Counted from the stretch's first letter, positions 41,887 through 53,972 are shown. The stretch: 64,000 nt of DNA from Cenococcum geophilum 1.58 (GCA_001692895.1 KV748260.1:62001-126000); one strand, 5' to 3'. Numbers and translations are program-made. Notes: generated by a model not told the origin, from the sequence alone.

Positions 41887-44217
41887 ATGCTTCTCAGCCA
41901 TTTTAAACGGCTTCTCATCTTCGCATCAACGTTAATAGCAGCACTTCCTGAGCATTCAACTTCCACGTCATTACCGACATCATTACCGACCTCCCTCCAA
42001 AATTCAATACCAGCATGTGCTCAGCCGTGCGTGGTGTCCTCTCTTTACCAACAGTTTCCTCTATCATGCACATCTCAAGGAGATTTCAACTGTCTTTGTT
42101 CCCATTATAGCACCACAGGACTCAGCCTTGGAGAGATTGCTCTTGGCTGTGTCTATGCTTCGTGTCCTTCCGAGCAAGGCAGTGTGACTGCCGCTGTGTA
42201 TAATGTCTGCCTTGGGCAAATGAATGCTGTCAAACCAACTCACAGTGCATTGACGGTCACTGCCTTCGAATCTACCGTCCCACTGGCCACATCTACCGCG
42301 ATACCTACTTCTACCTCACAAGCAACAATTCCATCACTGTCATCTATCAGAAAACCATCCTCTGTTCATTCTCAAGCCTCCTCTGCACCCACTTCGATTC
42401 TGTTCGTCTCCGCAATGTCAACTCCAACAACTACTATTCAGCCTTCACCGGCCTTATCGAACGGGAACTTGACAACGTCAGCACATGGACCAGGCCCCTT
42501 AAGTACTGCACAGATAGTGGGTATATCAGTTGCAGGTGCTGCAGCCATTATCCTGGCAGTTGGAGCTATGGTCCTTAGCATCTGCCTTCGACGCCGGCAT
42601 GAACGTCAGCATAACGACGAAGACCAGCAAGCTCCGGAAAAGGGCAAGTCTAATCCCACACCCCTGATCATCAAGCCCATAGTCCCTCCACCCCAGGATG
42701 ATGTTAGAGATCCGAGAAGAGGGGGTGGTGGTGTTGGGGTTGCACCTCTCCCCAGAACGGGACCCAGGTTTAGCTACCGGTTTGTGGCTGGGAGAAATGA
42801 TGGCAACCAGTTAAATCAACGGTATGGGCTTGGATTGACTAATCCGGATGTTCCGCGAGAAGGTGGTGCCAACCTGGATTTATCCAATCCTGCTGTGCCC
42901 CTTGAGGAGATTGGTCTTGCTATCAGTCCAGATACGGATCGCCACTTATCTCCAGAAAGTGCCGCTAGCACAAGGACTATGTCGAAGCTTCTGCCAGAGA
43001 AGCCTGTCCCAATTCTGGGGATTCCACGCGTTCCGCAACGGCCTGAGATACCGGTAATATCCCCTATTCAACAACGACCCGAGATACCGGCAACGCGTCC
43101 TATTCGACAACGGCCTGAAAGTTTCGCACCACGGCCTGACAGTACCATGACAACAGTGACTATTTTCGAAGAAGACGCGCCAACAGAACGGCGTTCAGTT
43201 AGGATCAATCCTGCGCCACTGGTTCCCATTCCTCCTTTGAAGACATTCAAACCACAAAGACAGCCACAGCCACCACAAGCGCAATATGTGCCAACACGTT
43301 TAATGCAAAAATATTCAAACCCAACAATTACCGACCAACCTTCACTTTCGCTTAATATTCCTGTGCGCCAATACCAACCTGTCCGCACTTCTTCACTAGC
43401 TAGAACACCAACAACAGTACCAGCTCCATCTGCTCATGCATCTTCATTCTATAGCTCGCGCATGGCTTCGTCATCCAACTCCAGTCTAGATATGAGCGAT
43501 GACGGCTACATTCCAGACTATTATACATCTCCCGAAAAGTTCATGCCCAGGACAGACAAGGCCAGCCCTGAAATTCTGGGCCGTCCTAACAAGTCGCCAA
43601 AGCTCGTTCACATCAGATCTAAGGCCTCTTCTTCAAATGTGTCAAGGGCTACATCTCGGACGTCTGGAAGTAAGAGGGATTCTAGCACCTCGAACACTTC
43701 GTTTGAGACAATAGATTCTAACGAGCCAACTCCTCCGGAGAACGATGATAAACAGCTTTCCCCCGTTGCAGAATCGCCAATATCAAATATTCGATATCCC
43801 AAAATCCCCAGGGCTTCTAATCAAACCGTCCCTCGAAGTCCAAGGAGCCCACGCAGTCCAAAAAGACCACAACGAGCAACAAGCCCCACGCCATCATTAT
43901 TAGTCAAGCGACGTGGGGAGAAACAAGCTCAGCAACTCGAGAATCTATTCTCGACCGGCGAGGGAAAGGGACTCAATATTCGCGCCGGGTCCATCAGTCG
44001 ACAACATGGAAGAAGCGGCAGTGAGGAATACCTTACGAGGCAGCCTAGCCGAGCAGCACAACAGGCAGCAGCGCGAAACCACCGCCGCTCAAAGAGCTTC
44101 GATACCTTCGAGATGCAGGAGAGGAACCCAGGGAAAGATTCGCTGCAGAGCCCGCCATGGGTACCGAAGCTAACGCCCACACGGCAGGGAGACGAGTTAT
44201 TTATTTCTGTTACTTAA
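41887..44217 (+). CDS. CFEM-domain transmembrane protein
   Basis: Intronless gene for 776 residues. Residues 1-21 form a signal peptide. A CFEM domain spans about residues 40-110 with the eight cysteines expected at 44, 48, 61, 69, 71, 88, 93 and 108 and the characteristic Asp before the CxC pair (DFNCLC, D66). A Thr/Ser-rich, probably O-glycosylated stalk follows, then one transmembrane helix at about 209-233 (VGISVAGAAAIILAVGAMVLSICL) and a long basic, Ser/Pro-rich cytoplasmic tail of about 540 residues with RPEIP-type repeats. CFEM proteins of this layout are surface receptors or heme/iron-related proteins, some needed for plant infection. The ligand is unknown. A single-pass receptor-like topology is inferred. 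Confidence 0.9.
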   Translation: MLLSHFKRLLIFASTLIAALPEHSTSTSLPTSLPTSLQNSIPACAQPCVVSSLYQQFPLSCTSQGDFNCLCSHYSTTGLSLGEIALGCVYASCPSEQGSVTAAVYNVCLGQMNAVKPTHSALTVTAFESTVPLATSTAIPTSTSQATIPSLSSIRKPSSVHSQASSAPTSILFVSAMSTPTTTIQPSPALSNGNLTTSAHGPGPLSTAQIVGISVAGAAAIILAVGAMVLSICLRRRHERQHNDEDQQAPEKGKSNPTPLIIKPIVPPPQDDVRDPRRGGGGVGVAPLPRTGPRFSYRFVAGRNDGNQLNQRYGLGLTNPDVPREGGANLDLSNPAVPLEEIGLAISPDTDRHLSPESAASTRTMSKLLPEKPVPILGIPRVPQRPEIPVISPIQQRPEIPATRPIRQRPESFAPRPDSTMTTVTIFEEDAPTERRSVRINPAPLVPIPPLKTFKPQRQPQPPQAQYVPTRLMQKYSNPTITDQPSLSLNIPVRQYQPVRTSSLARTPTTVPAPSAHASSFYSSRMASSSNSSLDMSDDGYIPDYYTSPEKFMPRTDKASPEILGRPNKSPKLVHIRSKASSSNVSRATSRTSGSKRDSSTSNTSFETIDSNEPTPPENDDKQLSPVAESPISNIRYPKIPRASNQTVPRSPRSPRSPKRPQRATSPTPSLLVKRRGEKQAQQLENLFSTGEGKGLNIRAGSISRQHGRSGSEEYLTRQPSRAAQQAAARNHRRSKSFDTFEMQERNPGKDSLQSPPWVPKLTPTRQGDELFISVT

Positions 44218-45166
44218 AACCTTAAACAGCAATTTTTTTCTATATACGACTTATATTTGGGAAGAGTGGGTTTAGATGGCGTTGATGGGCATGAGCGGTT
44301 TTTCACCAATTTTTTTCGATTGTATATTACAGATACCCAATCACTTTTGCATAGCTCGGGCGAAAGGCATGGCATAGGAAACATTCATTGTAACGCGAAC
44401 GGACCTTTTCATTAGACTCTCTGTACTAGTATTACCAACATGAGTTGGGCAGATAGAATACCAAATTTTTATGGAGTGGATTGCACTGCTAGCAGAGCTA
44501 TGTCCAATGTGAAGCAAGACTGAAACTGGCCGCAAACAAGGCCTGGTGAATGGCTCCAAAGAGCGCATCCTGATGCAGAGGGTGTTGGAGCTGTGTTATT
44601 ATCGGGAAATGCTCAGGTAAAAGTTATCAGCATCTCCAATCACACCTAGGCTCGCAATGTGGCGATGTGACGATGTGACAAAACTCACAAAAGGACTTTA
44701 GAATAAATCCACCGGGCTTGGCTGGCCTCACCTACCTAGCTAGGCGTAGCCCCGCATTCGGAGATGCAGAATTAAGTAAGCCGGGTGTCATGTCATCACG
44801 AACCGCCCTGTGGACAATTAATCTTTCAGGGTAAAGCCCGTTGCAGAGGTGGAAAAAGGTACATGAGACTGCTGGAGGATCAGTGGAACCGACTGTTACC
44901 GGCTGTTACTTGATCTCAGTCAGCGATTCACGATAGCTTATTCATGCTTTCCAGCAGAACAGTCATAGGGCAAGGGGCCTTGGTGGGGGGGTTGCTGGGA
45001 AAATTGGCAGCCAACAACCCCACCACCCCTCGTCCTCGCCCTAAATGATCTGTCAACGAGGCCTTGTCCACTGAAGCTCAAGACGCCAAAGCCCAATTTT
45101 TTTTCCTCATTCCTCTTCTCCTTCTGCAACTCACTTCCATACTTCCCATCCACCACTACTGCCATC
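44218..45166. promoter_or_regulatory. Promoter region of transketolase
   Basis: About 950 bp between the CFEM stop and the transketolase start. A direct repeat CGATGTGACGATGTGA occurs near 44664, and pyrimidine tracts (CTCATTCCTCTTCTCCTTCT) precede the start codon. No gene is supported. Confidence 0.4.
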
Positions 45167-47929
45167 ATGACGTACGGAAAAGTTGACGAGCTCGCCATTA
45201 ACACCATCCGGACGCTTGCCGTAAGGTTCCTTTACTGTTATCAACCTACCCCGCCATTACGTCTCACAGCCTTCACAACAATCTGTCCTGCACCATTTTG
45301 CCATGCAGTTTCTACTCCTCGCACTGTTTTACAGTTTCAATTGCTAATTACAGTATCTCCCTAGGCCGATGCCACATTTAAAGCCAATTCTGGCCATCCG
45401 GGCGCCCCTATGGGCATGGCCCCGGTTGCCCACGTCCTATTCAATAAATTCATGACCTTCAACCCAAAGAACCCCAACTGGCTCAATCGTGATAGATTTG
45501 TCCTCTCGTAGGTAGTTCCATATTTCCACATAATCACCACACGTTTTCATGCGATTTGGGCTTTTGTGTCGGGCCGGAGTTTGACATGAAACTCAATCTC
45601 CGCGGATATGCGTTGTGGATGAAACCATTACTTTTGTTACCTCTGACGTAGTTCTCGTATCATTGTCGTGATCTTTGAGTCGTACTCAACATTTCCGCGC
45701 TACTCCGCTGTGTTCCTCGATATTGTTAAATTTTTCTCGGAACTCGGTTTCCAACATTACTAACTCCGGCTTTCCCAGCAACGGCCACGGGTGCATGCTA
45801 CAGTATGCCCTACTGCACCTCTTCGGCTATGCTCTCAGTATGGATGACATAAAGAACTTCCGCGTTGGTGCTGCCCTTACCAAAGCAATTGAGTCTCAAG
45901 GCTAGCTTCATTAACATATTCCGATAGCAAGTGGGTAGCATCACCCCTGGCCATCCAGAATCTCATGACACCCCGGGTATTGAAGTTACCACTGGTCCCC
46001 TGGGTCAGGGTTTCTCAAATGCCGTTGGACTTGCCATTGGTCAAGCTCACACCGCCGCCGTCTTCAACAAGCCCGGCTTCGAGTTGGTCAACAACCACAC
46101 CTATTGCTTCTTTGGCGATGGCTGTGCTATGGAGGGCATTGCTAGTGAAGCTGCTAGCACTGCTGGCCATCTGCAGCTCGGCAACTTGATTTGCATCTAC
46201 GACGATAATCACATTTCCATTGGTAACTCTCAAATTTCCCAGCATAAAAATCTATTGTGCTGATTTTTCGTCTTTCAGATGGTGACACCAAGGTCGCATT
46301 TACTGAGGATGTCATGAAGAGATTCGAGGCATACGGCTGGCATACGCAGTGGGTCAAGGATGGTGACCATGACTTGGAGGGCATTGAGGCAGCCATTGCC
46401 AAAGCCAAGGAAGTCAAGGACAAGCCCTCAGTCATCAAGCTCACAACAACAATTGGTTTCGGCTCAAAGCTTCAAGGAACCGGCGGTGTCCACGGTAACG
46501 CTCTTAAGGCAGACGATATCAAGCAGCTCAAGGAGAAGTTTGGCTTCGACCCGGAAAAGACTTTTGTCGTTCCCCAGGAGGTGTATGACATGTACCACGA
46601 ACATGCCTCTAAGGGTGCTGCCGCCGAGCAGGAATGGAACCAACTCTTCGAGAAATACGGCCAAGAGCACAAGGAACTCCGCGACGACATCGCGCGGAGA
46701 TTAACCCGCGATCTACCGGAGGGCTGGCAAAACAAGCTGCCCACATACAAGCCAACCGACCCTGCCATTGCTTCGCGAAAGCTTTCCGAGAGCGTACTCG
46801 AAGCCATCCACGGTATCATCCCCGAGCTAATATCCGGCTCCGCAGATCTGACGGGTTCGAACAACACGCGCTGGAAGAAGGCTGTGGACTTCCAGCCCCC
46901 CAACTTGGGCATTGGTGACTACGCCGGCCGCTACATGCGCTACGGTGTGCGCGAGCATGCTATGGCTGCCATCATGAACGGCATGTCCGCCTATGGCACC
47001 ATAATCCCCGCCGGCGGCACCTTCCTGAACTTCGTCTCCTACGCCGCTGGTGCCGTGCGTCTGTCGTCGCTCTCGCACCAGCGCGTCATCTACATCGCGA
47101 CACACGACTCGATCGGCCTGGGCGAGGACGGCCCAACCCATCAGCCCATCGAGACACTAGCGCACTTCCGCGCGCTACCCAACATGATGGTGTGGCGCCC
47201 GGCCGACGGTAATGAGTGCTCTGCCGCCTATTACATGGCGCTGACGTCGAAATCCACGCCCAGCATCTTCGCACTCACACGCCAGAACCTGCCGCAGCTG
47301 GAGGGCTCGACGATCGAGAAGGCCACCAAGGGCGGATACGTGGCGCTGGAGGACAAGGAAGCCGCGCTCACGCTTGTGTCGACGGGCTCCGAGGTCGGCA
47401 TCTGCCTCGAGGCCGTGAAAGTGCTAAAGGACCAGCACGGCATCAAGACGCGCGTGGTGTCGATGCCCTGTGTCGAGATCTTCGATGCCCAGAGCAAGGA
47501 CTACCGCCTTTCCGTCATCCCCGATGGCATCCCGGCTATGAGCGTCGAGGTCATGTCCACGCTCGGCTGGGAGAAGTACAGCCATGAGCAGTTTGGGCTC
47601 AACAGGTTCGGCGCTAGCGGGCCGTACAAGGACGTCTATAAGGTATGTCTCTAATTCCCCTTCTCCCCCTTCCCCCTATTCCAAAGAAAACAGATCGCCT
47701 CCCCAACCGCCACTTAAAACCGCCCCTCCGGAAACAACCCGCAACCCGCAAATACGGCTTCGTCGTTTGAGATAAGAAATGTTGACTGACCCGGTGTTTT
47801 TTTTTCCTGAAGAAATTCGAATTCACCCCCGAAGGCATCGCCAAGCGCGCCGTCGCGACCGTCGACTTCTACAAGGACGTCAAGCCGCTCCGCTCCCCGA
47901 TCAACCGCGCTTTCACCCAACTCATCTAG
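45167..47929 (+). CDS. Transketolase
   Basis: Thiamine-diphosphate enzyme of the non-oxidative pentose phosphate pathway that moves two-carbon ketol units between sugars. Six exons (45167-45220, 45365-45507, 45779-45863, 45928-46222, 46279-47642, 47813-47929) join in phase for 685 residues, the usual length. The first signature, [19 protein letters not shown], is split by an intron. The ThDP/Mg motif is [13 protein letters not shown]...IYDDNHISI, and the substrate and ThDP-binding region has [25 protein letters not shown]. The second signature is [11 protein letters not shown], and the C-terminal domain is complete ([11 protein letters not shown] onward). Introns are unevenly placed, with four in the first third. 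All catalytic histidines expected in these motifs are present, so the gene looks functional. Confidence 0.97.
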
Positions 47930-49211
47930 ACCGATTCCCCCTCTCTTCTTTCAGCAGGTGGTAAAGGGTGGACGGGTCAGATGCGGTGGTGGCTCTGGCA
48001 GCTGGGTGGATGGGTTTGGTGGATGGAACGTATTATGCATGCACGGCAGGGGGCTAGAGTGGGGCAGGGTTTGTTTGGCGGGCTCTGCTGTCTTGCTCTG
48101 TGAATTTTTTTTTCTGCTGGCTAGCTGGCTCTGAGTGGGATGTGGGATGTGAAATGAAGGGTGTACGTTTTTTATGATTGCTATTACTAAAATCATGAGA
48201 GTAGATAGAATGAGATGGATCTTGGTGCACCCCCAACCTTTTGAGCTCTGTGGGATTTTGTGGAATGATGCGGAGTGTTGTTGAGATGTAGAGGGGGATG
48301 CGTGATGATGATACGAGGCATGGTGAGGCGAAGTGAGATGCGAGTATGCGTACAGTCGCCAGCGGAACTGGCTCCCCTTCGCGTGCAATTGCTGAGTACC
48401 CAAGGTAGTTATCTGGGCCATATGTTAATTCTTCCTCATACGGTGAACAGGAATATCGTAGTGATAGATCTAAAGTAGGATGGAGGAGTGGTAGCACTAC
48501 TTCTATAGGGACCCCACAAGTTAAGCTGGCCTATACCCGCCTTAAGTATAGACGTAGTTGTACGCAGGGAGTTAGAGATACGACAAAAGAGGGGAGGGAG
48601 TAGTGTTGATTCGGGTATGAGCTCTGGCAGTTAAACCTGTAATTGAATTATCAGGTGCACGGTTCGTACCTTAAATTTGTATGGAGGCTTAGTAAAAGGC
48701 TTAATATTTTATCAATATAGAAATCCAAGTCAATATAAACATCAAAACAGCATTTTGTTAATGTTAAAAATCAATAAAAGCATTGGCATTGAGTTAAAAC
48801 AACAATCGGGGTGTAGATGGAGGCGTTCATCTCACAAGCTCAGCATGCGACTCGCGCCACATTGTGACACAAAGGTCTCCAATTACGCTGTTTTGTGTAT
48901 TTGTGGTTTGAACAATGTTATCGCTGGATCTCTTTTGCAGGATAAAAGGTGGGCTGTGTCCTACAAGCCACCCGCATTGCGCCTCGCGCAGCCTCATTGG
49001 GCGTATTTCCCCTCCAAGCCTACACCATTGGAACTCTCCAAACTTTCCGGACAGTTCATTTTTCTTCCACGTATAGTCGAGACTTGGAGATCACTCTTCA
49101 ATATTGGCCTCCCATTATACCGTCTTAACTTCTTCACTGTGAACTGAAGCGTGGTATAATGACACGGTAGCCGCTCTGCTCTCAGCCTTGTCCCTATACC
49201 GTCATTCCAAC
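47930..49211. other. Intergenic region between transketolase and the TPR gene
   Basis: About 1.28 kb containing the transketolase 3' flank and the promoter of the TPR gene. A plus-strand frame at 48677-49147 (156 codons) has no recognisable motif and mixed composition; I do not call it. Confidence 0.4.
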
Positions 49212-51051
49212 ATGTCTTTCGGATTCTCAGTTGGCGATATTATAACGCTAACACAGCTGACGACCCGCACCTACGATGGCTGGAAGAATGCCTGCGGCAA
49301 GTACGGCGATATCACAAGTAACCTGGCCGTGCTCCAGACGCTACTGATGCGGATTGAAGCCGAAGCGCAAGCACCGAACTCTCTCATTTGTCGTAACACC
49401 GAAGACTTTGGCGGCTGGAAAACACTATACGAGAGTTGCCATACCCTAGTTGTGGAGCTAGAAGAGGTGTTGGACAAGCACAAGAGCTTGGGCACGAACC
49501 GTCGCAAGAACTGGGACAGAATACAATTAGGCAACCGCAACTTGGATGACCTGAACAAACGGCTGGTGGGGAAGACGACAAGCTTGTCCGCGTACATTTC
49601 CGTGCTTGGAATAAGCTCCCAGGGCCGGGTTGAGAATGGGGTTTTCCCTGAATTACTTCAGAAGATAGATCACATGGCGGCACAAATGAGGAAAGGGAAC
49701 TCGTCGATTAGGTCCGTCTTGACGACGTACGAGGGCGATGACAAAGCGGTTTGGCGGGAGTTCCGCAGAGAGTTGATTGGCACAGGAATCGGGAGTAGGG
49801 AGATTCACAAGTACTCGGCTGCATTGAAGACGTACCTTTCTCGTCTCCAACGTGACGGGTTACTGGATGAGGAGGAACCCCCTAAGAGAGACAAGGATAG
49901 GTCGGCACACCCTTATATCCCGTATCCTTCATTGCTGTCCTACGGATAATAGTGCTGACGCATGGCGTGCCTCCCATAGTCCGCGCGTTCAAATTCCAGA
50001 AATCCAGGCTCCGCACTCAGAAAATGACTCGCTATTGGATTTGTCAGCAGAGAAAATAAACCAGAGCCCCCATCAGAGCGGTACAAATGAAAACAAATAT
50101 CCTGCGGATTGCTCTGACATCGAATGTGATGATTTCGGAGAAGCATCGCCTGATGGACTATCAAAGCAGACCAAAGATCTCGAGGCGCAAGTAACAGAGA
50201 AGGGAAATGCCTTAGGAGAGGAGCATCCAGACACGCTAACTCTTATGGCCAAACTTAGGTTGATATATTGGAGCCAAGGTAGATGGAAGGAGGCTGAAAA
50301 GCTAGAGCTACAATTATTTAAAGCTCGAAAGAAAGTATTAGGGCATAAGCACCTAGACACGCTCTTAAGCATGTATAATCTTACGTTAATATTCCGAGGT
50401 CAAGGAAAATATAAGAAGGCCGAAGAGCTAGGAGTGCAAGTAATGGAGACTCAAAAGAAAGTGTTTGGACACGAGCACCCATACCTGCTACGTAGCATGG
50501 CTGTCCTTGTGACAATATATCAACATCAAGGAAAAAATAAGGAGGCCGAAAAGCTAGGGGTGCAAGTATTAGAAACTCGAAAGAAAGTGTTAGGGCACGA
50601 GCACCCTGATACGCTGATTAGCATGGGCAATCTTGCGTTTACATACTGGAAGCAAAATCGGTATAAGGAGTCTGAAAAGCTATGTACACAAATGATAGAG
50701 GCTAGAAAGAAAGTACTCGGGCCTAAGCACTCAGAAACGTTACTAAGCATGCACAATCTTGCGTTGGTGTACGGGAGTCAAAAACGATATACGGAGGCCG
50801 AAGAGCTGGAAGTACAAATAATAGAGACTGAAAAGACAGTACTAGGGCCTGAGCACCCCAACACGCTACTTTCTATGGGCAATCTTGCGTTTATATACTG
50901 GAAGCAAGGACGATGGAAGGAAGCCGAGGAGCTAAGAGTCAGAGTAATAGAGAGCCAAAAGAAAGTATTAGGGCCTGAGCACCCAGACACACTACGTTGT
51001 CTAGCCGATATTGAAAACATACTGAAATCGCCAAAAAAATCCCGAGCGTAA
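49212..51051 (+). CDS. STAND-type N-terminal domain fused to kinesin-light-chain TPRs (NLR-like, no NB-ARC/NACHT)
   Basis: Exons 49212-49900 and 49953-51051, joined by a 52-bp GT-AG intron in phase 2, give 595 residues. The N-terminus (MSFGFSVGDIITLTQLTTRTYDGWKNA...ITSNLAVLQTLLMRIEAEA) matches the helical Helo-like N-terminal domain common at the start of fungal STAND/NLR proteins. After a charged linker, residues from about 330 form six near-identical 42-residue TPRs of the kinesin-light-chain type (unit EAEKLxVQVxETRKKVLGxEHPDTLxSMxNLAxxY) and a partial seventh. No P-loop or nucleotide-binding domain lies between them, although canonical fungal NLRs have one. It may be a trimmed NLR, a decoy or regulator, or a family of its own. 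The start chosen begins at MSFGFSVGD, as in related proteins. Confidence 0.82.
50220..51010 (+). repeat. 126-bp coding tandem repeat (TPR array)
   Basis: Six full units and one partial unit of about 126 bp encode the 42-residue TPRs. The units keep the nucleotide blocks AAGAAAGTA(C/T)T(A/C)GG and GAGCACCC, so the array is young enough to expand or contract by recombination. Confidence 0.85.
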
Positions 51052-51525
51052 TCGTATAATAGAAATGGAACTTAAAATTTTTTATATATCATAACTAGGC
51101 TCCGAAATGTTTATTTTATTAACACGCAAATTGCAGAGAAGGTTGGTAGCACTTCCTAGCCTGGTGAGGCTCCTGTCAGTGGTGCGCTACGATCACCTCG
51201 TTTACGGTGCTGTAGTCTAGACGCTGCGAAGTTACTAAATGAGCGTGGTAAGCTCAAGAGGCTGCTATTTCTAGGGGTGCCGATTTGGGGGATTTGGAAT
51301 GATGGTGACGCAAGAGCAGTGCTTGGCATCCTGGGAAATTCTCTGCTTGAAGTAGTGTCAAAGTCATCTATAAGGAGACTTCTCTAAAACTTTCTTCGCG
51401 TCACCAGTTAGAGGGAAAGACGAAAGCTTTCTGCAAGATACGAATGTTTTACACGTCATTTTAGGCTGCAAATTTCCCGGAATACTAGTACGATTTAAAC
51501 CCTCCGTCTCCATCTCACCAAACCC
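51052..51525. other. Convergent intergenic region
   Basis: About 470 bp between the TPR gene (+) and the OB-fold gene (-). AT-rich just after the TPR stop (AAATTTTTTATATATC), as expected for a 3' end. No gene is seen. Confidence 0.4.
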
Positions 51526-53544
51526 TCACATCTTAATACCCCACACGCACAACCTCCCTACGGCCCCCTCGGCATCTCCTCCCTCCTCCCTCTTCCTCTT
51601 GCCACCTCCTTCCTTCCTCTTCTCCTTCTCCTTCCCACTCCCTTCTTCCTCCCCCTCCTCAGCTCTCGCCCACCCAAACCCAAATGTAATCCGCAGGAAC
51701 AGCAGCCTCTGCTCGAGATACTTCAGCACGTCCGGGCTAGCGCTGACCAACTCAGTAGCAGTGCGTCCGAGCAGCTGTTCCCAGGCGAGCGGGTGGAACA
51801 GCAGCGAGCCGGTTGCGAGGGAGCCGGTTTCGTCGACGAGGGTTCCGAGCTGTAGGGTTCAGTATTAATTATGGGGGAAGGAGAGCATGTTGAGGCGTAC
51901 TAGGCGAGGATTTATGCGCAGGGGAAGCACTGTTTCGCATTGTTTGCATTTGGCGGTTGTGGCGTTTGCGTAGAGGGGGACGCCGCAGCTGGATTAGGAG
52001 TGATTAGTTTGGTCTAATGGGATGAGTTGTGGCTCTGAGACCTTGTGGGGCGAAGTTTGATGTACGAGCAGTTAATTGTTAAGAAGTAGTTGCTTACCAT
52101 TCAATGCACATGAGCATGTTGCGGCGGTGGAGTGTCACGATGTTAAGTTCCATTATTATAAGACTAAGATAGCCCATGAATTTTTCTAGTTAAGTCAGTA
52201 ACACGGATAAGATACTTTGGGGAAGGTTGGAATCTGTAGGGCCAGACTACCTTTGGGAGCTGCACGAGCGCTGTTTCTGTTTGTCAGTTCTGTTAATATG
52301 TGACGAGGTGGGCGTGTGCAGCATACAACTCATCAATGTCTGCAAGAGTGTACAGAATCCGGACTTCAGAGGCCTCCGCCGCTTCGACGTCGAATACTAC
52401 AATGAAACAAGCTTAGTCTTAAAGCTCAAATATGTGCAGCATGACATACCACCTTCAGGAAATCGAGGATTGACGTGCTCCCTCTTCGTCAATCGACGAG
52501 CGAAAGATCGTAACCAGACAGCATCACTAAAATAAGGATCGACATCGACATGAGTATTGGCGTTCAATGAAATCCATGATTTCCTGTCAATCTTCCAGCC
52601 CGGATTCGTGATGAGAAGAACAGTGTGAGAAGGTTGCCACGATGCAGCAGAAGCGGTACCTGAACCCCAGAGAGTCAAAGAAGCTTCGGCCGTATCGTCG
52701 AACACGCCTATATTAGCTAGTTCAGTGATCGTCCCTTTCTTATTCGTCACTGTAACTTATTAGGACTAGGTTACACCCGTATGTTTATGAGGATTGGAAA
52801 ACCACACATTTCTTCTTTGCCCCAATGCTCCTAACACAGACCAATATCCGTCCATCAGCAACATCGTATCCCCCGTCGATGAAGTTCTTGAGTGTCATGA
52901 GCCCTGGCAATGGCTGGCCCTCCTTATATCCTAGCGGCCTTTTGTACTGCACACCTTCGTCGCTATTCTGATGGATCATGAGGTGGCAGCTGCGGTCTCT
53001 CTCTGGGAAGATACTCGTGAAAAGAGGAGCACTTGACGGGGCCAGAGCACCTGTCTCGCCATGAGAGATGTGGGGTGTCCAGACGCTAATAAGATGGCCG
53101 AGGCGGAATTTGTATTCCATGTTGGCGTACCATAGTCTGACCTAGACAGACAGATCTGGTCAACAACACGGCTATATGTCTGTGCCCTCTAATACTTATA
53201 AGACTTACGGTCAGTGCCCCAGTGTCGTCCGCTAGGATGAGCTTAATGCATCCTCGAGCCGCTCTAGGCTTCTTACTTGGAGTAGCCTGATCATAGAAGT
53301 TCACGATGCGACCCATAAAGGTGACACATTTGGGTCCGGAATCTAGAGCTCCAATATCCCTCTCTTCGTAGTCCTGGGTTGGGGTCCATGAGCTGTCGGT
53401 GCTTAGATGGAGAACAGCATTAACTTCGGCGGCACTGAAGCCATCACCGGCGATTGCTGCTGATGAACTTGGCTGATCCTTAGAATTTGGAGATGGCTTT
53501 GTTTGGAAGAAAGATTGTATGGAAGGAAAATGCGGTGCCATCAT
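51526..53544 (-). CDS. MEIOB/RPA1-like OB-fold single-stranded-DNA-binding protein
   Basis: Eight exons (53544-53209, 53141-52808, 52749-52453, 52396-52327, 52289-52251, 52163-52098, 51988-51901, 51849-51526) join in phase for 517 residues. A first OB fold spans KCVTFMGRIVNFYDQ...CIKLILADDTGALTVRLWY. A second OB fold spans RILVCVRSIGAKKK...GVFDDTAEASLTLWGSG...HTVLLITNPGW. The C-terminal part has a zinc ribbon of the RPA1 kind (CIECCGVPLYANATTAKCKQC) and a third OB-like segment. The order resembles MEIOB, the meiotic RPA1 paralogue that stabilises Dmc1/Rad51 filaments in recombination, so a meiotic role is inferred. The C-terminal tail is Glu/Lys/Gly-rich. Keeping the frame past an in-frame TAA at 52295-52293 requires a very short 37-nt intron (52326-52290). 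Confidence 0.75.
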
Positions 53545-53972
53545 CTATGGCTGATGGTAGACCGGAGAGAAAAAAAAGTGATGTTTGTTCTCAATGAAGC
53601 GAGGTGAACCTAAAGAGAGTAGTCGAAGTGAGGTATCAGTTGGGGGTTTCCCCGAACAGCCAGAGTGGTCACCACATTATGCCATAGCCGGAAAGTATAT
53701 AAATATGGCAATTAATGGAACGGTTCGTAAATAAATCAACGTTGCAGTACGAGGGCGCAAGTCATCACCGGATAGCTTTATATATAAATAAAGCAACATG
53801 TTTTATTTGCAATGCTAATTAAAGAATGATTGACTTGGGTAACCCAAGAAAACAGAAAACATTACCCCTTGAACATGTTGAAATGTTAGTAATTTAGGGC
53901 TCCCTGCATGACTAGTACTGATGTTGAAGTTAGTTAAAACCTAGCCATCTCTGACCGATGGAACAACATCGC
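53545..53972. other. Intergenic region
   Basis: About 430 bp holding the promoter of the OB-fold gene and the 3' end of inositol-3-phosphate synthase. The segment at about 53750-53850 is AT-rich (TATATATAAATAAAGC). No gene is present. Confidence 0.4.

Noticed and set aside
48677..49147. 156-codon plus-strand frame before the TPR gene
   Set aside because: No motif, mixed composition, AT-rich start region and no splice or homology support.
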